From contig NZ_BSTD01000001.1 in the NCBI RefSeq assembly GCF_030269325.1, positions 698,681-762,680 on the forward strand: a stretch of DNA of 64,000 nt, in the 5' to 3' direction. Of this stretch, positions 45,640 to 53,335 are shown piece after piece. The DNA is from Amycolatopsis sp. NBRC 101858 (GTDB lineage: Bacteria > Actinomycetota > Actinomycetes > Mycobacteriales > Pseudonocardiaceae). The position numbers and the translations under genes were made by a program. The first letter of the stretch is position 1; each line of letters begins with the position of its first letter. Below the pieces are notes generated by a model. It was not told where the DNA came from. It worked only from the letters and a program-made list of their open reading frames with translations, and did not search any database.

Positions 45640-46598
45640 GCCTCGACGGTAACCCGTCGGAATGTGCGCCGATAGCTGTCCGGCCCGACGCCGACCTCGG
45701 CGCGCATCCGGCGTCGGAGGTTGGCCGCGGTTCCCAGGCCGGAGCGTTGCGCGACGCGCTCGACCGGCAACTCGGTCGTTTCCAGCAACCGCTGCGCGTA
45801 CCGGACGCGCTGCACGCGCAGCCAGCGTCCCGGGGTCACGCCGGCCGCCGCGGCGAACTCGCGGTGGAACGTCCGCTCGCTCATCCGCGCGTGCCCGACG
45901 AGGTCCTCGACGCCGATCCCGGAGCCGAGCCGGGCCAGTGCCCAGTCCATTGTGGACGCCAGGCCGGGCTGGGTGGCCGCCGGCGGCAGCGGGGTGTCGA
46001 CGTACTGCCGCTGCCCGCCCTCGCGAGCCGGGGGCATCACCAGACGGCGGGCGAGCGACGCGGCGACCTCCGCGCCGTGGTCGCGGCGGACCAGGTGGAG
46101 ACACAGGTCGAGGCCGCCGACGACGCCCGCCGACGTCAGGATGCCGCCGTCGTCGGTGTAGAGCACGTCGCGCTGGAGGTCGGCGCGCGGTGCGGCGACG
46201 GTCAAGGCGTCGAAGTCGCGCCAGTGCGTGGTCGCCGGGCGGCCGTCGAGCAGGCCGGCGGCCGCCAGCGTGAACGCTCCCGAGCACAACGCGGCGACGG
46301 TCGTCCCCGCCCGGTGCGCCCGCCGCAGTGCCGCGACCGCGGCCGGCGAGACCGGCGCGAGCGGATCGTCGCGGCCCGGCGCCAGCACGAGGTCGCAGCC
46401 GACGAGCCCGGCCAGGCCGTGCGTGGCCGCGACGTCACCGAACGGCGAGACGGCCGTGCGCACCCGGCCCTGGCTGCACAACCGCAGCGTGAACGGGCCG
46501 ATCCCGCTGTCGGTCCGGTCCTGGCCCCAGACCTCGCCGATCACCGCGAGGTCGAACATCCGGGTACCCGGCAGCAGCAGAACGCCGATCGTGCGCAT
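45636..46598 (-). CDS. GlxA family AraC-type regulator (DJ-1/PfpI plus HTH)
   Basis: The 320-residue protein has an N-terminal DJ-1/PfpI-like domain (IGVLLLPGTRMFDLAV, with a Cys nucleophile-like position in VAALCSGAFTLAAAG) and a C-terminal AraC HTH pair (IGVEDLVGHARMSERTFHR, then PVERVAQRSGLGTAANLRRR). Such regulators often sit divergent to isochorismatase-fold hydrolases, as here. An in-frame ATG at 46616 would add six residues. Confidence 0.88.
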   Translation of the reverse strand: MRTIGVLLLPGTRMFDLAVIGEVWGQDRTDSGIGPFTLRLCSQGRVRTAVSPFGDVAATHGLAGLVGCDLVLAPGRDDPLAPVSPAAVAALRRAHRAGTTVAALCSGAFTLAAAGLLDGRPATTHWRDFDALTVAAPRADLQRDVLYTDDGGILTSAGVVGGLDLCLHLVRRDHGAEVAASLARRLVMPPAREGGQRQYVDTPLPPAATQPGLASTMDWALARLGSGIGVEDLVGHARMSERTFHREFAAAAGVTPGRWLRVQRVRYAQRLLETTELPVERVAQRSGLGTAANLRRRMRAEVGVGPDSYRRTFRRVTVEA

Positions 46599-46669
46599 GG
46601 CAGGAAAGTACCGCATCGCGCGTCTTCTGCCACTCCCCTGAGCCGGAGAACCCCGCGAAACTCGACGTC

Positions 46670-47224
46670 ATGACCGAAACGGCACTCATCCTGATCGACG
46701 TCCAGCGCGGGTTCGACGAGCCCGGCTGGGGACCGCGCAACAACCCCGGCGCGGAAGCGAACATGAAGGCACTGCTCGACGCGTGGCAGGACCGGCGGCT
46801 GCCGGTCGTGCTGGTGCACCACGACTCGACCGGGCCGACGTCGTCGCTGCGGCCCGGCCAGCCCGGCAACGACTTCAAGCCCGAGCTCGACGGCGCGCGC
46901 CCCGACCTCGTGTTCGGCAAGAAGGTCAACTCGGCCTTCATCGGCGACGTCGACCTCGACGCGTGGCTGCGCAAGCGCGGCATCACGAGCTTCGTCCTGG
47001 CCGGGATCCAGACGAACTTCTGCTGCGAGACCACCGCGCGGATGGGCGGGAACCTCGGCTACGACGTGACTTTCGCGCTCGACGCCACGTTCACGTTCGA
47101 CCTGCCGGGCGTGGACGGCGATGTCGTCACCGCCGACGAGCTGTACCGCGTCACGGCGGCGAACCTGGCGAACCAGTTCGCCACCGTGAAGTCCACCAAG
47201 GAGATCCTGGCCGGCCTCAGCTGA
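46670..47224 (+). CDS. Isochorismatase-fold cysteine hydrolase
   Basis: The 184-residue protein has Asp10 in LIDVQRGF, a Lys in FGKKVNSAF (84 or 85) and Cys118 in GIQTNFCCETTAR, the full Asp-Lys-Cys triad. It should hydrolyse an amide or similar bond in a small molecule. It is divergent from the GlxA-type regulator, a common pairing for amidase-like members. It is not PncA, which is at 12767 and has the metal ligands. Confidence 0.88.
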   Translation: MTETALILIDVQRGFDEPGWGPRNNPGAEANMKALLDAWQDRRLPVVLVHHDSTGPTSSLRPGQPGNDFKPELDGARPDLVFGKKVNSAFIGDVDLDAWLRKRGITSFVLAGIQTNFCCETTARMGGNLGYDVTFALDATFTFDLPGVDGDVVTADELYRVTAANLANQFATVKSTKEILAGLS

Positions 47225-49232
47225 GGCCGTGACGCTCCCGGACGAGCGAGACGATGCCGTCCATGATGTCGGTCAGCTCGTAGTCCTTGGGCGTGAACAC
47301 GCGGGCGATGCCGCGCTCGGTGAGCAGCGCGGCGTCGTCCGGCGGGATGATGCCGCCGACGATCACCGGGACGTCGCCCGCGCCCGCGGCACGCAGGCCG
47401 TCGACGACGTGCGGAACGACCTCCAGGTGCGAGCCGGAGAGCACCGAGAGCCCGACGACGTGCACGCCCTCCTGCACCGCGGCCGCGACGATCTGTTCGG
47501 GCGTCAGCCGGATGCCCTGGTAGACGACCTCGAAGCCGACGTCGCGAGCCCGGACGGCGACCTGCTCGGCGCCGTTGGAATGCCCGTCGAGGCCGGGCTT
47601 GCCGACCAGAATGCGCAGCCGCTCGCCGAGTTCCGCTTCGGTTTCCCGGACCCGGGCGCGGACGCGCTCGATCTCCGGGTCGCCCCCGCCGCCCGCGGTC
47701 GCGGAAACCCCGGTGGGCGCCCGGTATTCGCCGAACACCTCGCGCAGCGCGCCGGACCACTCGCCGGTGGTCACGCCGGCCCGCGCACAGTCCACAGTGG
47801 CCTCGAAGAGGTTCTCCGTGGTCTGCGCGCGCTCCTTCAATGCGGCCAGCGACCGCTCGACGGCGGCGTCGTCGCGCTGGGTGCGCCACTCCTCGATCGC
47901 GGTGACGGCGGCCTTCTCGACGGCCGGGTCGATCGTCTCGATCGCCTTCGCGCCCTCGGCCTGCAGCGGCGACGGCTCGGTCGTCGCGAACTTGTTGACG
48001 CCGACCAGGACGCGCTCGCCGTTCTCCATCCCGCGGCGGTACTCGGCGAGCGAGCCGACCAGCTGCGACTTCATGTAGCCGCTCTCGACGGCGGCGACCG
48101 CGCCACCGAGATCCTGCACGCGGGCGATCTCCTCGCGCGCGCCGGTCATGATCTCGTCGACCTTGGCCTGGATGACGTGCGAGCCGTCGAAGATGTCCTC
48201 GTACTCCAGCAAATCGGTCTCGAACGCGAGCACCTGCTGCATCCGCAGCGCCCACTGCTGGTCCCACGGCCGGGGCAGCCCGAGCGCCTCGTTCCAGGCG
48301 GGCAGCTGGATCGCGCGGGCGCGAGCACCGCGCGAAAGCGACACCGCGAGCATCTCCAGCACGATCCGCTGGACGTTGTTCTCCGGCTGGGCTTCGGTGA
48401 GCCCCAGCGAGTTGACCTGGACGCCGTAGCGCAGGCGGCGCGCCTTCGGATCCGTTACGCCGTAACGATCCCGCGTGAGCTCGTCCCAGAGCGCGGTGAA
48501 CGCGCGCATCTTGGCCATCTCCTCGACGAACCGGACGCCGGCGTTGACGAAGAACGAGATCCGCGCGACGACCTTGGCCATGTCGGCCTGCTCGACCTGC
48601 CCGGAGTCGCGGACGGCGTCGAGCACGGCGATCGCGGTGCACAGCGCGTAGGCGACCTCCTGCGTCGGCGTCGCGCCGGCTTCCTGCAGGTGGTAGCTGC
48701 AGATGTTGATCGGGTTCCACTTCGGCACGTGGTGCACGGTCCACGCGATCATGTCGGTGATCAGCCGCAGGCTCGGGCCCGGCGGGAAGATGTAGGTCCC
48801 GCGGGACAGGTACTCCTTGATGATGTCGTTCTGCGTGGTGCCGGTGAGCTTCGCGAGGACCTCGTCCACGTCGCGGCCCTCGGCTTCGGCCTGCTCGCGC
48901 GCTACGGAGACGTACAGCGCAAGCAGCCACATGGCGGGCGCGTTGATCGTCATCGACGTGTTGGCCTCGGCGAGCGGGATGCCGTCGAAGAGCCGCCGCA
49001 TGTCGCCGATGTGCGAGATCGGCACGCCGACCTTGCCGACCTCACCGCGGGACAGCTGGTGGTCCGGGTCGTAGCCGGTCTGCGTCGGCAGGTCGAAGGC
49101 GACCGAGAGGCCGGTCTGGCCCTTGGCGAGGTTGCGCCGGTAGAGCTCGTTCGACGCGGCCGCGGAGGAGTGGCCCGCGTAGGTCCGCATCACCCACGGT
49201 CGGTCTCGCTCGCGGTCCGTTGGGTACGGCAC
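47217..49232 (-). CDS. meaA: Ethylmalonyl-CoA mutase (MeaA type), B12-dependent
   Basis: Coenzyme-B12 acyl-CoA mutase with both domains in one chain. The 671-residue protein starts PYPTDRERDRPWVMRTYAG, has a TIM-barrel mutase domain (FDLPTQTGYDPDH, TSMTINAPAMW) and a C-terminal B12 domain with the D-x-H-x-x-G motif in GLDGHSNGAEQ. The N-terminus and fused layout match MeaA of streptomycetes and methylotrophs, which converts ethylmalonyl-CoA to methylsuccinyl-CoA in the ethylmalonyl-CoA pathway. No crotonyl-CoA carboxylase/reductase lies in the window. The GTG has a GGAGG site. Confidence 0.9.
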   Translation of the reverse strand: MPYPTDRERDRPWVMRTYAGHSSAAASNELYRRNLAKGQTGLSVAFDLPTQTGYDPDHQLSRGEVGKVGVPISHIGDMRRLFDGIPLAEANTSMTINAPAMWLLALYVSVAREQAEAEGRDVDEVLAKLTGTTQNDIIKEYLSRGTYIFPPGPSLRLITDMIAWTVHHVPKWNPINICSYHLQEAGATPTQEVAYALCTAIAVLDAVRDSGQVEQADMAKVVARISFFVNAGVRFVEEMAKMRAFTALWDELTRDRYGVTDPKARRLRYGVQVNSLGLTEAQPENNVQRIVLEMLAVSLSRGARARAIQLPAWNEALGLPRPWDQQWALRMQQVLAFETDLLEYEDIFDGSHVIQAKVDEIMTGAREEIARVQDLGGAVAAVESGYMKSQLVGSLAEYRRGMENGERVLVGVNKFATTEPSPLQAEGAKAIETIDPAVEKAAVTAIEEWRTQRDDAAVERSLAALKERAQTTENLFEATVDCARAGVTTGEWSGALREVFGEYRAPTGVSATAGGGGDPEIERVRARVRETEAELGERLRILVGKPGLDGHSNGAEQVAVRARDVGFEVVYQGIRLTPEQIVAAAVQEGVHVVGLSVLSGSHLEVVPHVVDGLRAAGAGDVPVIVGGIIPPDDAALLTERGIARVFTPKDYELTDIMDGIVSLVRERHGLS

Positions 49233-49262
49233 TGGGCACCTCCGGCGGTGGACGTTTCATGG

Positions 49263-49278
49263 AGTGTACCGACCGGTA
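49263..49278 (-). promoter_or_regulatory. Promoter and short palindrome upstream of meaA
   Basis: On the minus strand TACACT (49268-49263) is a strong -10-like box. TACCG-AC-CGGTA (49267-49278) overlaps it and reaches into the spacer, so a repressor bound there would block the promoter. No regulator is assigned. Confidence 0.4.
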
Positions 49279-49316
49279 ACTTAAGGTGGCAGTGGAATCG
49301 GACACGTCCGGGTGAC

Positions 49317-49913
49317 TCAGCGCGGGCCCTGTGCCCGCACGATCAGGTCCCTCACCTGCTCGAAGTCCTCGATCCCCCGGAACTCCACGCGGCGCAGGGA
49401 CAGCGCCCCGTCCGGCGGCGGCCCCCACGCCGGAGGGGAGAAGAACGCCCCGATCCGGGCGATCGGGTCGGGCCAGCCGAAGGAGAGCGTGCCGGTGCCC
49501 GCGCGGCCGATCCGCACGACCGGGGCCGGCACCTGCGCCAGGTACTCCCACCGCACGCGGTACCACGGCCGTTCGTGGATCGCGAGCACCCGCAGCGTCG
49601 TGAGGAAGTAGCGAGTCGAGCGCGCCATCCGCTGCCGGACGAAGATCAACCCGGCGGGCGGCAGGAACCCGACCACCGGCATCGGCAGGACGAAGTAGGC
49701 CATCGGGTTGTGCCGGACGAGCGACGCGGTGAAGATCAGGGACATCAGCGCGGCCCAGACCAGGGCCACGCCCAGCCAGAGCCACTCCTCGATGTGCAAG
49801 GGGTGCCGGCGGGGCCGTCCCGACCACAGCACGTGCTCCCCCGGGAAGAGGACCGCGTCGACGCCGGCCCGATCGCGTTCCTCGGCGGCGACATCGTCAC
49901 GCTCATCGGTCAT
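49317..49913 (-). CDS. PH-like membrane protein, paralogue 1 of 3
   Basis: The 198-residue protein has the pattern LFPGEHVLWSGRPRR, two membrane helices (about 42-64 and 72-91), then RYFLTTLRVLAIH and GTGTLSFGW. It ends with a helix that includes FEQVRDLIVRAQ. The two genes next to it share these blocks in the same order. They resemble bacterial PH-like (YdbT-type) membrane proteins. A GGGGAGG site precedes the ATG. Function unknown. Confidence 0.72.
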   Translation of the reverse strand: MTDERDDVAAEERDRAGVDAVLFPGEHVLWSGRPRRHPLHIEEWLWLGVALVWAALMSLIFTASLVRHNPMAYFVLPMPVVGFLPPAGLIFVRQRMARSTRYFLTTLRVLAIHERPWYRVRWEYLAQVPAPVVRIGRAGTGTLSFGWPDPIARIGAFFSPPAWGPPPDGALSLRRVEFRGIEDFEQVRDLIVRAQGPR

Positions 49914-49976
49914 CGAGCCTCCCCTGTCTTTGCCCGGCTCACGCACGACACCGCCACGGGGTTGCCCCGATCCGGG

Positions 49977-50513
49977 TCAGAAGAGCGAATCGTCCGGTTC
50001 GCCGGCGGCGCGCCGCCGGTGCGCCGCGCCGATCGCCTTGGCGAGCAGCGCCCGCACCCGCGCGGGCTCGGCGATGCCGGCCAGCACGATGGGGAGCTGC
50101 CCGGACTTGTTCCGGTGGGCGCCGTACCTCGCGGCCGCCACGAGGTGCGGCTCGACCGGGCCGAAGGTGATGGTCCCGGTGCCGCCGCGCTCCGGCAGCA
50201 CGACCGGCGCGGCCAGGCCGGTGAGGCGCACGGTCGTCGTCCGCCGCCACACCACGCCGGCGTCGACGAGCACCCGCCGGTCGGTCACGACGTAGGTCAG
50301 CCCTCTGAGCTGCAGGAACCGGACGCCGGCGTGGACGAGCAGCAGGCCACCGCCCACGGCCGTCGCCTGGAGGGCAGGCCGGGTGTCCGCGGCGGACGCG
50401 AGCCCGAACAGGCCGAGCAAGACGACCAGGACCAGCATGGCCGCGAAGTGGTCGTAGCGGTGGAACAGCCGCCGGATCACCGGCTTGCCCGTCCACAGCA
50501 CCTCTTCACTCAT
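49977..50513 (-). CDS. PH-like membrane protein, paralogue 2 of 3
   Basis: The 178-residue protein begins directly with EEVLWTGKPVIRR, so it lacks the longer N-terminus of paralogue 1. Two membrane helices follow, then TYVVTDRRVLVDAG and GTGTITFGPVE, and a C-terminal helix EPARVRALLAKAIG. Closest in pattern to paralogue 3. On the same strand as both neighbours, so an operon is likely. Confidence 0.72.
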   Translation of the reverse strand: MSEEVLWTGKPVIRRLFHRYDHFAAMLVLVVLLGLFGLASAADTRPALQATAVGGGLLLVHAGVRFLQLRGLTYVVTDRRVLVDAGVVWRRTTTVRLTGLAAPVVLPERGGTGTITFGPVEPHLVAAARYGAHRNKSGQLPIVLAGIAEPARVRALLAKAIGAAHRRRAAGEPDDSLF

Positions 50514-50549
50514 GCACCGGGCACGCTCGGGCAGGCCCCGCGGTTGCCC

Positions 50550-51068
50550 TCAGGCGGCCGAAGTGTCCGTTTCCGGCGGGGCCTGGCGAGCCTTGGCCTC
50601 GTCGATGGCCTTGGTGAGCAGGTCGCGGACGCGCTTGGGCTCGCCGACGCCCATCAGCGTCACCTCGCCCGATCCGACGGTGATGGTGCCGGTGCGGGAC
50701 GGGCCCGGCTTGAGGACCGGCGCCGGCAGCCCGGCCAGTTCGCTGGCGCGTTCCTTCTGCCGGAACAGGCCCGAACGCGCGATGATCCGGCTGTCGGTCA
50801 CGGCGTAGGTCGTGCGCCCGAGCGCGAGGTACCGCACGGCGGACCGGCCGACGGCGCCGTACAACCCGATCACCAGCACGACGACGGCACCGGCCATGGC
50901 GCCGCCACTGGGCTGCTTCGCGAGCAGGAACCAGAGCGCGGCCACGGCGACGATGAGTCCGGCAGGGGCGATCACCCCGTCCGCGGCGACGTAGAACGGG
51001 CGCTGGACCGGCTCCCCGGCCCAGAGCACGCGCTCACCGGGTAGAAGATCGATTTCCCCTGCTGACAT
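50550..51068 (-). CDS. PH-like membrane protein, paralogue 3 of 3
   Basis: The 172-residue protein starts MSAGEIDLLPGERVLWAGE, has two membrane helices, then TYAVTDSRIIARSG, RTGTITVGSGE and EPKRVRDLLTKAID. It is first in the three-gene minus-strand set. The shared blocks with the other two show local duplication. PH-like domains bind lipids or proteins, but no ligand is known here. Confidence 0.72.
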   Translation of the reverse strand: MSAGEIDLLPGERVLWAGEPVQRPFYVAADGVIAPAGLIVAVAALWFLLAKQPSGGAMAGAVVVLVIGLYGAVGRSAVRYLALGRTTYAVTDSRIIARSGLFRQKERASELAGLPAPVLKPGPSRTGTITVGSGEVTLMGVGEPKRVRDLLTKAIDEAKARQAPPETDTSAA

Positions 51069-51160
51069 GGCAGAACACTACTCTGCGGACGCTCGCCGTG
51101 CCGAGTTCCGAGCGCGCTGCGCGTGCTCGTGCACTCTCCGTGCCCCCGGGTACCCCGGGC

Positions 51161-51190
51161 GCGAACGGTGTGACGGAAATCCGCGAGACC
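51161..51190 (+). repeat. 30-bp direct repeat, copy 1
   Basis: Begins GCGAACGGTGTGACGG and ends CGCGAGACC. It is identical over all 30 bases to copy 2, and the flanking bases differ on both sides. TAGCCT follows it directly. Confidence 0.9.
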
Positions 51191-51354
51191 TAGCCTGTCG
51201 AGGGGGACGATCCGGTGCGGGCTCCGGTCTTCAGCACCGTCTTCGTCGGTGCGGACGGCGATCGCGACGACCGCGGGCCGTGAGATCCTCATCGAGCACG
51301 AACCACCCGGTCACGCCGAGGCCGAGCAGGAACAACGCGGTCGGCTGCCACACG

Positions 51355-51384
51355 GCGAACGGTGTGACGGAAATCCGCGAGACC
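51355..51384 (+). repeat. 30-bp direct repeat, copy 2
   Basis: Exact second copy, 194 bp downstream of the first and 32 bp before the GTG of the first lysE gene. It may carry promoter or operator elements for the exporter genes. Confidence 0.9.
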
Positions 51385-51416
51385 GGACCCGCACCCGTCG
51401 TTTAGCGTGGGCAGCC

Positions 51417-52040
51417 GTGACGTGGAGTGCTTACGGAAGTTACCTGGTCATCGTGACCCTGATCGTGCTCGCGCCGGGCCCGGACACGATGGTGATGCTG
51501 AAGAACGCGCTGTCCGGCGGGTTCCGCGGCGGGCTGCTCGCGTCGCTCGGCATCTTCAGCGGCAACGCCGTCCAGGGCAGCGCCGCGGCGCTCGGGCTCG
51601 GCGTCGTCATCGCGCGGTCGCAGCCGGTGTTCCTCGCGCTCAAGTGGGTCGGCGCGGCCTACCTCGTCTTCCTCGGCTTCCAGGCGCTGCGCGGGGCGTT
51701 CCGCGGGAACTACGACGTCGTCGAGCAGGTCCAGCGGCGCCGCGGCGGTGGGTTCCGGCGGTTCCGCGAAGGGTTCCTCTCCAACATCACGAACCCGAAG
51801 GTGCTGGTGCTGTACCTGTCCGTGCTGCCGCAGTTCCTGACGCCGCAGTCGAGCATCGGGGACTCGCTGGTGCTGGCCTACACCGTCGCGGTGCTCGGCG
51901 GCCTGTGGCTGCTGGTGCTGCTGCTGTTCGTGCACCGCGTCCGCGCGTGGCTGGGCCGCCGCCGGGTGCGCCGTACGCTGGACGGCGTCACCGGCACCGC
52001 GCTGCTCGGCTTCGGCGCCGCCCTCGCCCTGGAGTCCTGA
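51417..52040 (+). CDS. LysE/RhtB family exporter, paralogue 1
   Basis: The 207-residue protein has six hydrophobic helices and the family motif APGPDTMVMLKNAL near the N-terminus, plus SNITNPKVLVLYLSVLPQF. LysE/RhtB proteins export amino acids, homoserine lactones or other small metabolites; the substrate is unknown. Start GTG. Its stop overlaps the next ATG by one base (TGATG), so paralogue 2 is translationally coupled. Confidence 0.87.
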   Translation: MTWSAYGSYLVIVTLIVLAPGPDTMVMLKNALSGGFRGGLLASLGIFSGNAVQGSAAALGLGVVIARSQPVFLALKWVGAAYLVFLGFQALRGAFRGNYDVVEQVQRRRGGGFRRFREGFLSNITNPKVLVLYLSVLPQFLTPQSSIGDSLVLAYTVAVLGGLWLLVLLLFVHRVRAWLGRRRVRRTLDGVTGTALLGFGAALALES

Positions 52041-52663
52041 TGACGTGGAGCACCTACCTGGCGTTCGCCGGGACGATGGCGTTCCTGGCGATGATGCCGG
52101 GCCCGGACACGATGGTCGTGCTGAAGAACGCCCTGACCGGCGGCGCCCGCGGCGGTGGCTGGGCGTGCGCGGGCATCAGCGTCGCGAACTTCCTGCAGGG
52201 CACGGCGGCGGCGTTCGGGCTGGGCGCGGTGATCACGCGCTACCGGCCGTTGTTCGAGACGGTGAAGTGGCTGGGCGCGGCCTACCTGGTGTTCTTGGGA
52301 ATCCAGGCGTTGCGCGGCGCGTGGCGCGGGAACTACGAAGCCCTCGACGACGTCCGCCGCGCTCGCGCGTCCCGGGGCCGCCGGTTCCGGGAGGGCTTCC
52401 TGTCGAACATCACCAACCCCAAGGTGATCGTGCTGTACCTGTCGGTGCTGCCGCAGTTCCTGACCCCGGCGTCGACGCTGGGTGACTCGCTGCTGCTGGC
52501 GTACACGGTGGCGGCGCTGGGCGTGGTGTGGCAGGTGGCGTTGTTGTTCTTCGTGCACCGGGTCCGCGCGTGGCTGCAGCGCCGCCGGGTCCGCCGCGCA
52601 ATGGACGGCGCGACGGGCATGGCCCTGATGGGCTTCGGGGCGGCGCTGGCTTTCGAAGGCTGA
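52040..52663 (+). CDS. LysE/RhtB family exporter, paralogue 2
   Basis: The 207-residue protein is the same length as paralogue 1 and begins MTWSTYLAF, with MPGPDTMVVLKNALTGG and SNITNPKVIVLYLSVLPQF. It shares the basic C-terminal segment RAWLQRRRVRRAMDGATG with paralogue 3. The pair 1-2 could form a hetero-oligomer, as in some two-gene exporters. Coupled by a one-base overlap. Confidence 0.87.
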   Translation: MTWSTYLAFAGTMAFLAMMPGPDTMVVLKNALTGGARGGGWACAGISVANFLQGTAAAFGLGAVITRYRPLFETVKWLGAAYLVFLGIQALRGAWRGNYEALDDVRRARASRGRRFREGFLSNITNPKVIVLYLSVLPQFLTPASTLGDSLLLAYTVAALGVVWQVALLFFVHRVRAWLQRRRVRRAMDGATGMALMGFGAALAFEG

Positions 52664-52720
52664 CCCACCACGATCCGGAACTCGCGGCACCGGGTCACGC
52701 CACCGTCCTAACCTGACGTC

Positions 52721-53335
52721 ATGACCTGGGGAACTTACGGCACGTACGTGCTCTTCGTCCTGCTCGTGCTGGTGGTCCCGGGGCCGGACACCGCCCTGGT
52801 GCTCAAGAACTCCCTCGCCGGCGGCAAGCGCGGCGGGTCCCTGACAGCGCTCGGCATCGGGTCCGGGAACCTGGTCCAAGGTGTCGCCGCCGCGCTCGGG
52901 CTCAGCGCCGTCATCGTGCGGTCCGAGCCGGTGTTCCTCACGCTGCGGTGGGCCGGCGCCGGGTACCTCGGCTACCTCGGCGTCAAAGCCCTCGTCGCCG
53001 CCTGGCGCGGGGACTACTCCGCGCTCGAGGCGACCAAGCCGGGCGGCGGGCGGCGCTGGCGTGAAGGTTTTCTCTGCAACCTGACCAACCCGAAGGTCCT
53101 CGTCTTCTACCTGTCGATGCTGCCGCAGTTCCTGACCCCGCGGTCCACCGTCGCCGAGTCGCTGCTGCTCGCCGCCACCGTCGGGGTGCTCGCGACGCTC
53201 TGGCAGCTCGTCATCGTCGCCGGGGTGCACCGGATCCGGGCGTGGCTGCAGCGCCGCCGGGTGCGCCGCGCGATGGACGGCGCAACCGGGACGGCGCTGC
53301 TCGGCTTCGGAGCGGCCCTGGCGCTGGAGAACTAG
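52721..53335 (+). CDS. LysE/RhtB family exporter, paralogue 3
   Basis: The 204-residue protein begins MTWGTYGTYVLF and has VPGPDTALVLKNSLAGG and CNLTNPKVLVFYLSMLPQF. It lies 57 bp after paralogue 2 and has its own -10-like TAACCT six bases before the ATG, so it may be transcribed separately. The last 100 bases are nearly the same as in paralogue 2. The stop overlaps the convergent hydrolase by four bases. Confidence 0.87.
   Translation: MTWGTYGTYVLFVLLVLVVPGPDTALVLKNSLAGGKRGGSLTALGIGSGNLVQGVAAALGLSAVIVRSEPVFLTLRWAGAGYLGYLGVKALVAAWRGDYSALEATKPGGGRRWREGFLCNLTNPKVLVFYLSMLPQFLTPRSTVAESLLLAATVGVLATLWQLVIVAGVHRIRAWLQRRRVRRAMDGATGTALLGFGAALALEN

Larger units (their letters stand above)
51069..51416. 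other. 348-bp intergenic region with a 30-bp direct repeat
   Basis: Holds two exact 30-bp copies (51161-51190 and 51355-51384), a GC-rich inverted repeat around 51145-51160, and a -10-like TAGCGT (51403-51408) eight bases before the first lysE gene. On the minus strand a short hydrophobic frame with TALFLLGLGVTGWFVLDED lies at about 51217-51355; without a strong ribosome site I do not call it a gene. Confidence 0.5.

Noticed and set aside
47229..51044. A 1271-residue open frame on the plus strand opposite meaA and the PH-like genes
   Set aside because: It has no recognisable domain, is rich in Arg, Gly, His and Asp as expected from the complement of high-GC codons, and lies antisense to clear genes.
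51217..51355. Small hydrophobic minus-strand peptide between the 30-bp repeats
   Set aside because: It has one plausible helix but only a GTG start inside the frame, no clear ribosome site and no known relative; noted in the intergenic entry instead.
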